Below are positions 25,360-33,505 of a stretch of DNA of 64,000 nucleotides, one piece after another. The translations under genes and the position numbers were made by a program. Below the pieces are notes generated by a model. That model saw only the letters and a program-made list of their open reading frames with translations, was not told the origin of the DNA and made no database searches. Source of the stretch: JAWPMT01 sp965215825 (lineage in GTDB: Bacteria; Bacteroidota; Bacteroidia; Cytophagales; Cyclobacteriaceae); the NCBI GenBank assembly GCA_965215825.1, contig CBDCEM010000003.1, positions 5,332,001 to 5,396,000 of the forward strand. The letters run 5' to 3'. The first letter of the stretch is position 1; the number at the start of each line of letters is the position of its first letter.

Positions 25360-26751
25360 ATGAGTAGATTGACCGTAAATGCCCCTTATGATCTGGGCGT
25401 AATCGATGAAATACCCCTGCACGACGGTGCTGCTGTGGAATCTACACTGGCCACGGCTCATGACCATTTTCTGGATCGGTCAAAGTGGATTCCTAAATAC
25501 GAAAGAGTGGCTATTCTTGAGCGTACCATGGCTCTGATGGAAGCTCAGAAGGAATCCCTGACGCTGATTGCTGCGGAAGAAGGGGGCAAGCCCTATGTAG
25601 ATTCAAAAGTCGAGGTAGATAGAGCTATTAATGGTATCAAAATTGCCATAGAAGAAATGAGTCATTTCGCAGGGAGTGAAATTCCCATGGGTCATACGGC
25701 CTCTTCAGCAAATAGAATGGCCTTTACCCGAAAAGAACCGATCGGAGTAGTCGCCTCCGTGAGTGCTTTCAATCATCCACTGAACCTCATCGTGCACCAA
25801 ACTGTACCGGCCATAGCGGTCGGCACGCCAGTGATCGTAAAACCCGCAATGACCACTCCTCGATCCTGCATCAAATTCGTAGAAATCCTCAAGGAAGCAG
25901 GATTACCTAACGGATGGTGCGAGTACCTGATAACCAGCAATGAAGATTCGGAGCAACTGGTAGTAGATGATCGTGTCAATTTCTTCTCTTTCATCGGATC
26001 AGCCCGGGTTGGATGGTTCTTGCGATCTAAGTTATCTCCCGGAGCTCGATGCGCCCTTGAACATGGAGGAGCTGCTCCAGCTATAATTGATCAAAGCGCA
26101 GATTTGGATGAAATCGTGCCTCCGCTCATGAAGGGAGGTTTCTATCACAGTGGACAAGTTTGTGTCTCTGTACAAAGAATTTTTGCACATCATAATATTG
26201 CCGAAGAACTGGCACAAAAAATGGCTGCCGCGGCGAAAGACCTGGTAGTTGGCGACCCAAAGAAACCTGAAACGGAATGTGGGCCTTTGATCTTGCCACG
26301 GGAAGTGGACAGGGTCGATCAATGGGTAAAAGAAGCCGTTACCGAAGGTGCACAGTTACTTTGTGGTGGTCAAAAGATCTCTGATACACTCTATCAGCCA
26401 ACAGTCTTACTGAATCCTTCTCCGGAAAGCAAAGTTTCCCGTGAGGAGATTTTCGGACCGGTCGTTTGTGTTTATAGCTATGAAAGTCAGGAAGATGCGG
26501 TAAAACAAGCCAATTCCCTTCCTTTTGCCTTCCAGGCATCTGTCTTCACAAAAGACCTGGATCAGGCATTGAACCTGGGGCATCAACTTAATGCCGCAGC
26601 GGTAATGATCAACGACCATACCGCATTTCGAGTAGACTGGATGCCCTTTGGAGGACGTGATGCCTCCGGATTAGGAATGGGTGGCATCAAATACTCGATG
26701 GAAGACATGTCGAGGGAAAAAATGCTTGTTTTCAAAAGCAAATACTTATAA
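25360..26751 (+). CDS. NAD(P)-dependent aldehyde dehydrogenase
   Basis: The 463-residue enzyme has the full ALDH fold. The cofactor-binding segment is PIGVVASVSAFNHPLNL, with VIVKPAMTTPRSCIKF following. The general base is Glu234 (CALEHGGAAP) and the catalytic Cys268 is in YHSGQVCVSVQR. The C-terminal EEIFGPVVCVYSY and MPFGGRDASGLGMGG are typical. The ALEHGGAAP variant in place of ELGGN groups it with ALDHs of unassigned substrate. It is coupled 7 bp downstream of the ThDP enzyme, so the likely substrate is an aldehyde or semialdehyde formed by that partner. No signal peptide is present. Confidence 0.93.
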   Translation: MSRLTVNAPYDLGVIDEIPLHDGAAVESTLATAHDHFLDRSKWIPKYERVAILERTMALMEAQKESLTLIAAEEGGKPYVDSKVEVDRAINGIKIAIEEMSHFAGSEIPMGHTASSANRMAFTRKEPIGVVASVSAFNHPLNLIVHQTVPAIAVGTPVIVKPAMTTPRSCIKFVEILKEAGLPNGWCEYLITSNEDSEQLVVDDRVNFFSFIGSARVGWFLRSKLSPGARCALEHGGAAPAIIDQSADLDEIVPPLMKGGFYHSGQVCVSVQRIFAHHNIAEELAQKMAAAAKDLVVGDPKKPETECGPLILPREVDRVDQWVKEAVTEGAQLLCGGQKISDTLYQPTVLLNPSPESKVSREEIFGPVVCVYSYESQEDAVKQANSLPFAFQASVFTKDLDQALNLGHQLNAAAVMINDHTAFRVDWMPFGGRDASGLGMGGIKYSMEDMSREKMLVFKSKYL

Positions 26752-26817
26752 CCCAAACTCGATTTTAAACATTGCTGTTTATTCTGAACTGAGGTTTATA
26801 AATCTTAAAATCAGAAG

Positions 26818-27336
26818 TTACTTCGAATCGTTATAGTAATTAAACATCCTGGACAGACCTTGTCTACTGGAGAACGACAAGCCATTGGTTTTGGCAAAAG
26901 CTCTTATTTGCTTCTGATTAGCTCCAAAAACGGAAAGCACTTCCTTTTTCGTCCCCACAGAAAAGGCAGAACGATTTGCTAATACGAAGAATGGTGGAAA
27001 GGCCTCTTCGCCATATGGATTGAATTTCACTCCCTCCCGATATAACAAGGGTTTTTTCCCTTTGCTGAGTACTTCGAAAATAAAATAACTGGATTCTAGT
27101 CCAAACGCTGCTACACAATACTCATGATCACCTTTCCTGATCCACACCACTTGGGAGACGGTGAGGCATTGATATCTCCTAGCCTTTCCAACAAGGATCA
27201 TATTGGCAGTAAAATCAATTTGCACGTCTCCATACAAAGTATCTGTAAGTGTAATGACCATGTCCTGCCCCGCCTTAGAAGGGGCTGAATCGAATAAAAA
27301 AAGGGTTGACAATAGGAATAGCATCTGTAATTTCAT
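26818..27336 (-). CDS. Secreted hypothetical protein
   Basis: The 172-residue product begins with a signal peptide (MKLQMLFLLSTLFLFDSAPSKAG). The mature part has repeated short strands (LYGDVQIDFTANMILV, SSYFIFEVLSKGK) and a basic C-terminal helix (QIRAFAKTNGLSFSSRQGLSRMFNYY). Such short exported proteins beside metabolic operons are common in Bacteroidota, but I recognise no domain. It converges with the aldehyde dehydrogenase over a 66-bp gap. No lipobox is seen. Confidence 0.65.
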   Translation of the reverse strand: MKLQMLFLLSTLFLFDSAPSKAGQDMVITLTDTLYGDVQIDFTANMILVGKARRYQCLTVSQVVWIRKGDHEYCVAAFGLESSYFIFEVLSKGKKPLLYREGVKFNPYGEEAFPPFFVLANRSAFSVGTKKEVLSVFGANQKQIRAFAKTNGLSFSSRQGLSRMFNYYNDSK

Positions 27337-27945
27337 TTGCTGGAAATTTATTCCGACAAAGGAACTCGTGATGATATGTTGAACAAGGGCAAAAATCGAA
27401 GCTTAACGAAAACGTCACCTCTTGATAAGGAAATTATAAACATTCCTTAACAACCCTTCTCAAGGTACTTGAGAAGGGTGTCAGGAATCGTTTGTTTGTT
27501 GTTGTTTGGTTGTGTGCTTTTAGTTCGTTCTGCGTTGCAATTAGCTTGTTCTGCCCCGCTGTTTTGGAAGTGGAATGAAGGTGACGCAGGTCCAAATCTT
27601 TAGTTTTAATGTAAGCGCTCCCAAAAACCGGAACGGTTTAGATAGACATGGTTAAGCGAAAAAGAAGCGTTGTTTCAGAAGCAATATTACACCCAAACCT
27701 GCGACCTTTCTTCCAGCAGTGACTGCCCGTGGCAATCGAATCAATATGTAAAGACCATGTTGCAGTTTGTTTAGCTCATTGATCAACTACAACAGTTACG
27801 AAGTTGCGGCACCCAGTTGGATTTTAAAACAGGAACTTCATGAACGACATAAATACTTCATGTGTGTAGCAAAATCACCAATAAGTGTAAAACGGTTTGG
27901 TGTTTTGATTTTGCAATTTCGAGGGTCAAGGGACCTTTTTCTAAT
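27337..27945. other. Long intergenic region between divergent genes
   Basis: This ~610-bp stretch has no convincing gene; the frame at 27767-27961 starts with a weak codon and lacks coding character. It holds a 12-bp perfect hairpin (27453-27479), a GT-rich tract after it (about 27488-27520), a small palindrome AAACCGGAACGGTTT (27625-27639), and the promoter candidate of the LytTR regulator at its right end. A non-coding RNA or a complex control region is possible. Confidence 0.5.
27453..27479. repeat. Perfect 12-bp inverted repeat with 3-base loop
   Basis: ACCCTTCTCAAG (27453-27464) and CTTGAGAAGGGT (27468-27479) are perfect reverse complements with a GTA loop. T-rich sequence follows on the + strand but not as a clean T tract. 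It could be a terminator for an unannotated + strand transcript or a binding site for a dimeric regulator of the divergent genes. Confidence 0.6.
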
Positions 27946-27953
27946 TATATTTG
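27946..27953 (+). promoter_or_regulatory. -7 element (TATATTTG) of the LytTR regulator gene
   Basis: TATATTTG is a perfect match to TAnnTTTG and lies 25 bp before the TTG start at 27979. A TTG at the proper -33 distance is not evident, so regulator assistance may be needed. Confidence 0.5.
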
Positions 27954-27978
27954 ATCACTAGCGTAGAATCTCAGACCA

Positions 27979-28722
27979 TTGAAAGCATCGGTAATCGTAG
28001 TAGAAGACAATCTGTTACTGGCAGAGGATGTCATTGAAACACTCGAAAAGTTCGACTATGAGGTGCTGAACTCATTTACCACAGGAGAAGAAGCACAGGA
28101 CTGGCTGAAGGATAACCATGAATTGGTGGACTTTGCTTTGCTTGATATAGAGCTGGCTGGCAAAATGACGGGCATCGACCTGGCAAATCACATCAATAAG
28201 AAATTTAAGAAAAGTAAGATTGGGCTGATTTTCCTTACTGCCTTTCAGGATGACCTCCATTTCAGGCAAGCCAAACGCTCCAAACCCGCCGCCTATTTAT
28301 TCAAGAACCAAATTGGTGATAAGGACCTCAATATCGCCATTGAACTGGCTTTGGCCAATGCTAACGATATTCAACCCGAAGAACAAACAGGGGGCTATAT
28401 CTTGAAAGATCGAATCTTTGTTCGGCAGGAATCCAACAAATTCGTCCGCATGTCCCTCGGTGACATTGATATCATTGAGGCGGATGGGAGTTACACCACC
28501 ATCATTGCCAACAAGCGACGCTATATGTTATCCGAAAGCATGAAAAAAGTGGAGTCCAAAATGTCGGGGCTACAACAATTCGTGCGTATCCATAAATCCT
28601 ACATTGTTAATATTGACAAGGTCGATGGCTTTGAAAATAAATACATTGAAATCGGAAATGACAGTTATCCCATCGGTCGAACCTATCTCAAAAATTTTCT
28701 TGCAAAATTTAGATTCATTTAA
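27979..28722 (+). CDS. LytTR-family response regulator
   Basis: The start is TTG at 27979; an in-frame TAG at 27964 rules out anything longer. The 247 residues have a receiver domain (acidic ED at 9-10, phospho-site Asp56 in FALLDIELAG). Its beta4-beta5 end is LIFLTAF...AAYLFK. A LytTR DNA-binding domain follows at about 145-247 (EADGSYTTIIANKRRYMLSE, QQFVRIHKSYIVNI). A sensor kinase with TPRs is encoded 0.8 kb downstream (29547) and is the likely partner although its kinase class (HisKA_2-like) differs from the LytS class that usually pairs with LytTR. Codon use here is like the genome core. Confidence 0.92.
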   Translation: MKASVIVVEDNLLLAEDVIETLEKFDYEVLNSFTTGEEAQDWLKDNHELVDFALLDIELAGKMTGIDLANHINKKFKKSKIGLIFLTAFQDDLHFRQAKRSKPAAYLFKNQIGDKDLNIAIELALANANDIQPEEQTGGYILKDRIFVRQESNKFVRMSLGDIDIIEADGSYTTIIANKRRYMLSESMKKVESKMSGLQQFVRIHKSYIVNIDKVDGFENKYIEIGNDSYPIGRTYLKNFLAKFRFI

Positions 28723-29248
28723 ATTTTACTTTTACAACTATATTAACCAATTGGATATCAATTAGTTAAAATACATCTAAGTGAGCATCATTCAAGTGTT
28801 GAAGTAAGAATTGGCAGCTAATTACCACGGTCGTATAACCTTTTATGTAAAGTGTCCGTATATTTGTATACTGATCGACGCTTCAAAACACGTTGATTGA
28901 CCAATTAAAAACAAGATAACTAAAGCAACAAGAACATGAAATCAAGCAAATTTTCTCTTCGAACGACCATTGCTCTGATCGACTGAATTTCATTGGGAAT
29001 TCTGATCGCTAAGAAAGGTTCTTTTCCATCGATTGTGCAGCACAATTAACAGAGGAAAACTGAGTTTAAAAAGCTCGAAAAAAGAAATTTTCAACAAGAG
29101 GGTTACCTTTTCGATTTCAAACGAATATATAAGTGAAACAACGAATCATGAAATATCATGAATATTTATAAGCAAAAATTTGGATAATTCAGAATAATTG
29201 TCTAAATTAACAAACAAGCACAACAACTAAATTTAACAACTAAACAAC
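28723..29248. other. AT-rich intergenic region with promoter candidate and broken short frame
   Basis: This 526-bp region has no full gene. At 28859-28866 there is a TATATTTG box inside the dyad GTATA-TTTG-TATAC (28858-28871). Downstream, ATG at 28936 opens a frame of only 16 codons ending at 28986 (MKSSKFSLRTTIALID, then TGA). The frame continues past the stop with a hydrophobic stretch (ISLGILIA). That looks like an interrupted signal peptide, perhaps a decayed copy of a small lipoprotein like the one at 29249, or a leader peptide. Confidence 0.4.
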
Positions 29249-29470
29249 ATGCTAAACAAACAACTATGGGCTGCGATCCTACCAGGTGGGGTACGCGCTA
29301 AACTGAACGTTTTTGCCTTCGTCCTATTGGCTTTCGTATCATTGGTTTCTTGTGAAGATCCAATGAGTGACATCACAAAAGATGATAACATCGAGATTGT
29401 TACTGGAGCTTGTACTGGAGGAGATTGTGGAGATGGACAAAAGCCTCCAACAAATGGCAATGGAGGATAA
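29249..29470 (+). CDS. Small 73-residue lipoprotein between regulator and kinase
   Basis: ATG at 29249 gives 73 residues: a 20-residue polar/charged n-region (MLNKQLWAAILPGGVRAKLN), a hydrophobic core (VFAFVLLAFVSLVSC) and a lipobox with Cys35. The mature peptide of 39 residues is acidic at first (EDPMSDITKDDN) and then Gly/Cys/Asp-rich (GACTGGDCGDGQ) with a GNGG end. The n-region is unusually long. A strong terminator (29488-29518) follows, so it is a separate highly expressed type of transcript. Its position between a LytTR regulator and a periplasmic TPR kinase suggests a signal-related role. No family is recognised. Confidence 0.75.
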   Translation: MLNKQLWAAILPGGVRAKLNVFAFVLLAFVSLVSCEDPMSDITKDDNIEIVTGACTGGDCGDGQKPPTNGNGG

Positions 29471-29487
29471 AGTCCAAGACAAGGTGA

Positions 29488-29518
29488 CCCTAAGCAAATT
29501 CTGCTTAGGGTTTTTTTT
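29488..29518 (+). terminator. Terminator after the small lipoprotein
   Basis: A 9-bp perfect stem CCCTAAGCA (29488-29496) / TGCTTAGGG (29502-29510) with an AATTC loop is followed by eight T. It separates the lipoprotein transcript from the kinase gene, whose start is 28 bp further on. Confidence 0.92.
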
Positions 29519-29546
29519 GTAAGTTTGAGTCCGTCCAAGAAACATC

Positions 29547-31544
29547 ATGAGTTTATTTTTCCTCAAAGCATTTTTGAGTGTATTTGGCATCTCCTTTTCC
29601 TTTATCGCTTTCACACAAAACCAAATTAATAATGACTCAATTTCCGTTGCTTTTGATAAGAAAGATTACGAATTTGTAATTAGTGAGTATGAAAAAAGAA
29701 GGGGAGAGTCAAACAAACCTAAACTTCAGAATAAAGAATTAGAATTGATTGGAAAATCATACTACTTCTTAGAGAAATATGCTGAGGCACTTCCAATTCT
29801 CAAGCATCAGTTAAGGCTAAGTATTACTAGAAACGAAAACTTTAATGCCTATGCGAATTGCTACTACATTTTCATGAGTCATAAGGCATTATTCGAACGT
29901 GATAGCGCCCTTCATTATTCAAAAATCAGTCTCAGACATGCTGAACTAACTAAATCAGATTTGAACATTTCTAGGGCTCTTAATAATGTTGCTACGATCT
30001 ATGAGGAGCGTAGTGAATATTCACAATCGATTCAATATTATCAAAAGTCATTGATGCTTGTAGGTGACGACTCTATAGAATTCATGCAAACTAGAAGTAA
30101 CATTTCTAGCAATTACTTCAAAATAGGACTCCTAGATAGTGCATTTAGTATCGCATCCGAAGCATATGAATTTTTTACCGAAAATCACACACAACCGTAC
30201 TGGAAATGGCTTAGCACCTACAGAATTGCGTACATTGAAAAAGACTATAAAAATGAATTGGCGTATGGATACTATAGAGAGCTCCTCAAAATATCAGATA
30301 ATAACTATAGAAGAACTTTAGCACAAATTGGCTTAGGTGAAAGTTTCTATTTGAAAGGAAGTGATTCAGCCATTTATTACTTTAACAATGCGAAAATTAT
30401 CGCTGAAAGTAGCAACAACACCATTTTACAAAGGGAAGTATTCTTAAATCTAGCCAAACTTTACTTAACACTTAATCCCAACCAAACAAGATTAAAAGAT
30501 GCAATTGATAAAATGAACTTAATCCTTGGAAATCAAGGAGACAAGAGAGCAGAGCCACTATTGAGAATATATGAAAGTGGGTATTTCCTAAATGAGAATC
30601 GTTTAGAAGAAAGTCTAAATTCCATTAATCATGCTGTTCAATTAGCCACGAAGTATAATAATAAAGATCGCCTTGCCGAAGCTCTCACTCAAAAATTCAA
30701 CGTCCTTAATCACTTCAGTCGCTACAAAGAAGCTTTAGCCGTAAAAGAAGAAGAAATCAAGGTACGTGAAGAACTATTTAATGACCGCTCGGAGGCCGTG
30801 TACCAAATCCTACGTACGCAAAACGAGATGGACAAGCAAGAAAGCACCATTGCCAATCAGCAGCTTGAGATTGACAACAACAACCTGCAGATCCTGATCA
30901 TGTACATTTCCATTGCGCTGGTGATCAGTGCGCTGGTCTTCATCTTCTGGCAATACCGAACCCGATCCAAATACGCGAAGAAACTGGAAACGATGTTCCT
31001 GGATTCACGGCACCGATACATGAACAACTTGCTTTTGCTTAAAAACTGGTTCAATGAAGGCAAGACCGAGAAAAATGACGAGATCATTTCCTTTGCGCAG
31101 AACCGAATCGATGCCATTTCTACTGTGAACCGACACCTGGATCGGCTTTCGTACAACAAAGACACCATTGCCTCCAGGTCCTTTCTGGAAGACATTTCTC
31201 ACAACCTGCTGGCCAATCGGGAATTCACCTCCGACATTCAGGATGTGCCCATCAACATGAGTGTTTCGGGGCCTCTTGGTATGATCACGAATGAGATCAT
31301 CACCAATGGCCTGAAATATGGCGAAGAACCCTACGCTATCCGTTTCCATAAAAACGGCGGTGGATATACTTTAGAAATTGAAGATCATGGACCTGGTATT
31401 ACAGATCCTGAGAAAAAAGGCACAGGTTCCAAAGTACTCAAATTGTTGAGTCGTCAACTTAAAGGGGAACTTACCTATCAGAACAAAGCCGATCACTCTT
31501 CTGAGGGTCGTGGCACGTTGGTATCTCTGCAATTCAAAGGGTAG
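29547..31544 (+). CDS. TPR-containing sensor histidine kinase (HisKA_2-like)
   Basis: The 665-residue protein has a signal peptide (MSLFFLKAFLSVFGISFSFIAFTQ). A periplasmic array of TPR-like helices spans about 30-400 (SRALNNVATIYEERSEYSQSI; RTLAQIGLGESFYLKGSDSA) and ends in a coiled coil. One membrane segment (about 449-472) leads to a kinase core. The core has a HisKA_2-type phosphoacceptor segment with His489 (DSRHRYMNNLLLLKNW), an N box with Asn582 (MITNEIITNGLKYG) and the ATP lid LEIEDHGPGI. The sensor half (to about 30740) is plainly more AT-rich than the kinase half, indicating a mosaic gene. Its stop overlaps bioA convergently by 11 bases. LytTR regulator 27979 is the likely partner. 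Confidence 0.9.
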   Translation: MSLFFLKAFLSVFGISFSFIAFTQNQINNDSISVAFDKKDYEFVISEYEKRRGESNKPKLQNKELELIGKSYYFLEKYAEALPILKHQLRLSITRNENFNAYANCYYIFMSHKALFERDSALHYSKISLRHAELTKSDLNISRALNNVATIYEERSEYSQSIQYYQKSLMLVGDDSIEFMQTRSNISSNYFKIGLLDSAFSIASEAYEFFTENHTQPYWKWLSTYRIAYIEKDYKNELAYGYYRELLKISDNNYRRTLAQIGLGESFYLKGSDSAIYYFNNAKIIAESSNNTILQREVFLNLAKLYLTLNPNQTRLKDAIDKMNLILGNQGDKRAEPLLRIYESGYFLNENRLEESLNSINHAVQLATKYNNKDRLAEALTQKFNVLNHFSRYKEALAVKEEEIKVREELFNDRSEAVYQILRTQNEMDKQESTIANQQLEIDNNNLQILIMYISIALVISALVFIFWQYRTRSKYAKKLETMFLDSRHRYMNNLLLLKNWFNEGKTEKNDEIISFAQNRIDAISTVNRHLDRLSYNKDTIASRSFLEDISHNLLANREFTSDIQDVPINMSVSGPLGMITNEIITNGLKYGEEPYAIRFHKNGGGYTLEIEDHGPGITDPEKKGTGSKVLKLLSRQLKGELTYQNKADHSSEGRGTLVSLQFKG

Positions 31545-32799
31545 CCAAAAACTCCTCGATAGCCGCGTAAACGCGCTTCAATTCTTTATCAGTAATGATA
31601 TAAGGAGGTATCATGTAAATCACGTTACCCAGTGGCCTCAACAAGATCTCCTTTTTCAGAAAATGTGCGTAGATCTGGTCTTTGATCGTACTGACATAGC
31701 CCGGATCATCTGCTTTAAGTTCTACGGCTAATATGGTACCTGTGCAACGTACATCCGCTACTATAGCCGGTGGCGTGAATGATGCGACAAAACCCTGATG
31801 AGATTTCGTAATTCTATTGATTGCTTTTACGGTCTTCTTCTTTAGTAGCAGCTTACAACTGGCATTAGCGGCTGCACACGCCATGGGGTTGGCCGTGTAG
31901 GAATGGCCATGAAAGAAAGCCTTTCGTTTATCCGTACTATCAAAAGCTTCCGCTATCCGCTCATTGACCGTGGTTACTCCCATGGGCAAAAACCCTCCGG
32001 TAATTCCCTTGGACAAGCAATAAATCTCCGGCTTGTGCTGCACATAATCACAAGCAAAGATCTTCCCTGTTCTGCCAAATCCCGTCATCACCTCATCCGC
32101 AATGCAAATGATCTCTTTCGTCTGAGCCATTTGAATCAATTGGTCCAGTACATCTGCGGAATACATGCGCATCCCTCCTGCTCCCTGTACCAGGGGCTCA
32201 AAAATAAATGCAGCTACTTCTTCTGTAGCCACTTGTTTCATGACCTCCAGTGTGTTCGTCCCATCTCCTTCGGGAAATGGCAGGTACTCCACATCAAATA
32301 GAAAGTCCGTAAACGGCACGTTGAAGATAGAAGTCCGGTCTCCCACCGACATGGCACCGAAAGTATCGCCATGATAGGCACCCTCAATTGCAATGATCTT
32401 TTTTCGAGGAGTGCCCTGATTGAACCAGTACTGGATCGCCAGTTTGATTGCAACTTCCGTTGCCGTACTTCCATTGTCCGAAAAGAACACTTTCGATTGA
32501 TCATCTGGTAATAATTGAAGGAGGGTCTCGGATAGCTTGATCGAGGGTTTGTGAGTAAACCCTGCAAAAATTACATGTTCCAGTTCTCCGGCCTGTTTGG
32601 CAATGGCTTTGGCAATCTTGGGGTGTGAATGCCCATGGATATTAACCCACCAGGAAGAGATGACATCCATGATCTCACGACCATCTTCTGTGTAGAGGTA
32701 CATCCCTTTAGCATGTGATACATACAAAGGATCGCTACCCGCCAGTGGCGAAAATGGGTGCCAGATATTAGCACGATCCAGTGCGGCCCAATCTTTCAT
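31534..32799 (-). CDS. bioA: Adenosylmethionine-8-amino-7-oxononanoate aminotransferase
   Basis: The enzyme makes 7,8-diaminopelargonate in biotin synthesis, using S-adenosylmethionine as the amino donor and PLP. The 421 residues have the family signature: N-terminal IWHPFSPLAGSDPLYV, SSWWVNIHGHSHPKI, and the FFSDNGSTATEVAIKLA phosphate-binding region. They also have GAYHGDTFGAMSVG, IADEVMTGFGRTGK and the PLP Lys264 in CLSKGITGGFLPMG. It lies 15 bp downstream of bioD on the same strand, forming a bioDA operon. Other bio genes (bioB, bioF) are not in the window. Confidence 0.96.
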   Translation of the reverse strand: MKDWAALDRANIWHPFSPLAGSDPLYVSHAKGMYLYTEDGREIMDVISSWWVNIHGHSHPKIAKAIAKQAGELEHVIFAGFTHKPSIKLSETLLQLLPDDQSKVFFSDNGSTATEVAIKLAIQYWFNQGTPRKKIIAIEGAYHGDTFGAMSVGDRTSIFNVPFTDFLFDVEYLPFPEGDGTNTLEVMKQVATEEVAAFIFEPLVQGAGGMRMYSADVLDQLIQMAQTKEIICIADEVMTGFGRTGKIFACDYVQHKPEIYCLSKGITGGFLPMGVTTVNERIAEAFDSTDKRKAFFHGHSYTANPMACAAANASCKLLLKKKTVKAINRITKSHQGFVASFTPPAIVADVRCTGTILAVELKADDPGYVSTIKDQIYAHFLKKEILLRPLGNVIYMIPPYIITDKELKRVYAAIEEFLATL

Positions 32800-32814
32800 A
32801 ATTAATTGTCGTTT

Positions 32815-33423
32815 TTAACTCCAGGTATTCCTTACTTCTTCTGCATATTCGGCAACCAGTGCGGGACTCACCTGGTCATGTTGGGCCACCTTGAAAAGCA
32901 ACGGCCAGCCGGATTTCTTCAATATGATACGTTCACTCTCTTCATTCGATGGACCATTGAACACGATGCCCTTTACCGGATACCCTCGTTGTTTCAGCAA
33001 CTCAATGGACAACAAGGAATGGTTGATGCTTCCTAAATACAAATTACAAACCAGAATCACTTCCGCACTCACCAAAGGGACCATATCAATAATCACCTCC
33101 TCGTCATTCAGAGGTACCATCAGGCCTCCCGCACCTTCTATGATCAAATCACGGTTGGACACTGGAGGATGAAAATCTTTAAGGGAAATCTTCACACCAT
33201 CGATCATGGCAGCGGCATGTGGAGAGGCTGGTGTCTGCAACACATAGCGCTCGCCGTAAAAACGGGTATCCGAAGAATCGGTCAGAAGTTTAACATCCTG
33301 AGTATCTGTGGGGAGTCCCGCCTGCACAGGCTTCCAATAGTCCGCTCCCAGTGCCTGTACAAGAATAGAAGAGATCAGCGTTTTGCCACTATCTGTCCCT
33401 ATCGCCGTTACGAAATAATTCAC
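32815..33423 (-). CDS. bioD: ATP-dependent dethiobiotin synthetase
   Basis: The enzyme closes the ureido ring of dethiobiotin from diaminopelargonate, CO2 and ATP. The 202 residues carry the P-loop GTDSGKT at 9-15, the substrate Lys in YWKPVQAG, and IEGAGGLMVPLN. This is the normal compact form. It is first in a bioD-bioA operon with 15 bp between the genes. No BirA-type operator or riboswitch was seen in the 82-bp upstream gap, which also holds the end of the permease gene. Confidence 0.95.
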   Translation of the reverse strand: MNYFVTAIGTDSGKTLISSILVQALGADYWKPVQAGLPTDTQDVKLLTDSSDTRFYGERYVLQTPASPHAAAMIDGVKISLKDFHPPVSNRDLIIEGAGGLMVPLNDEEVIIDMVPLVSAEVILVCNLYLGSINHSLLSIELLKQRGYPVKGIVFNGPSNEESERIILKKSGWPLLFKVAQHDQVSPALVAEYAEEVRNTWS

Positions 33424-33505
33424 ACCGCGAAAGTAGTGGCGAAAAGATTACTCCAACAGCACTTTGCTACCTATAAAGACGATTTGTACAAATCAATCGA
33501 TGACA

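Noticed and set aside
27767..27961. A 64-codon + strand frame before the LytTR regulator
   Set aside because: Weak start codon, no domain, overlaps the likely promoter of the regulator.
29249..29290. Double-glycine type leader (LPGG) in the small lipoprotein
   Set aside because: The spacing of hydrophobic residues before GG does not fit the bacteriocin leader pattern, and a proper lipobox follows.
33424..33505. A biotin riboswitch or BirA operator upstream of bioD
   Set aside because: No matching palindrome or conserved structure could be seen in the 82-bp gap.
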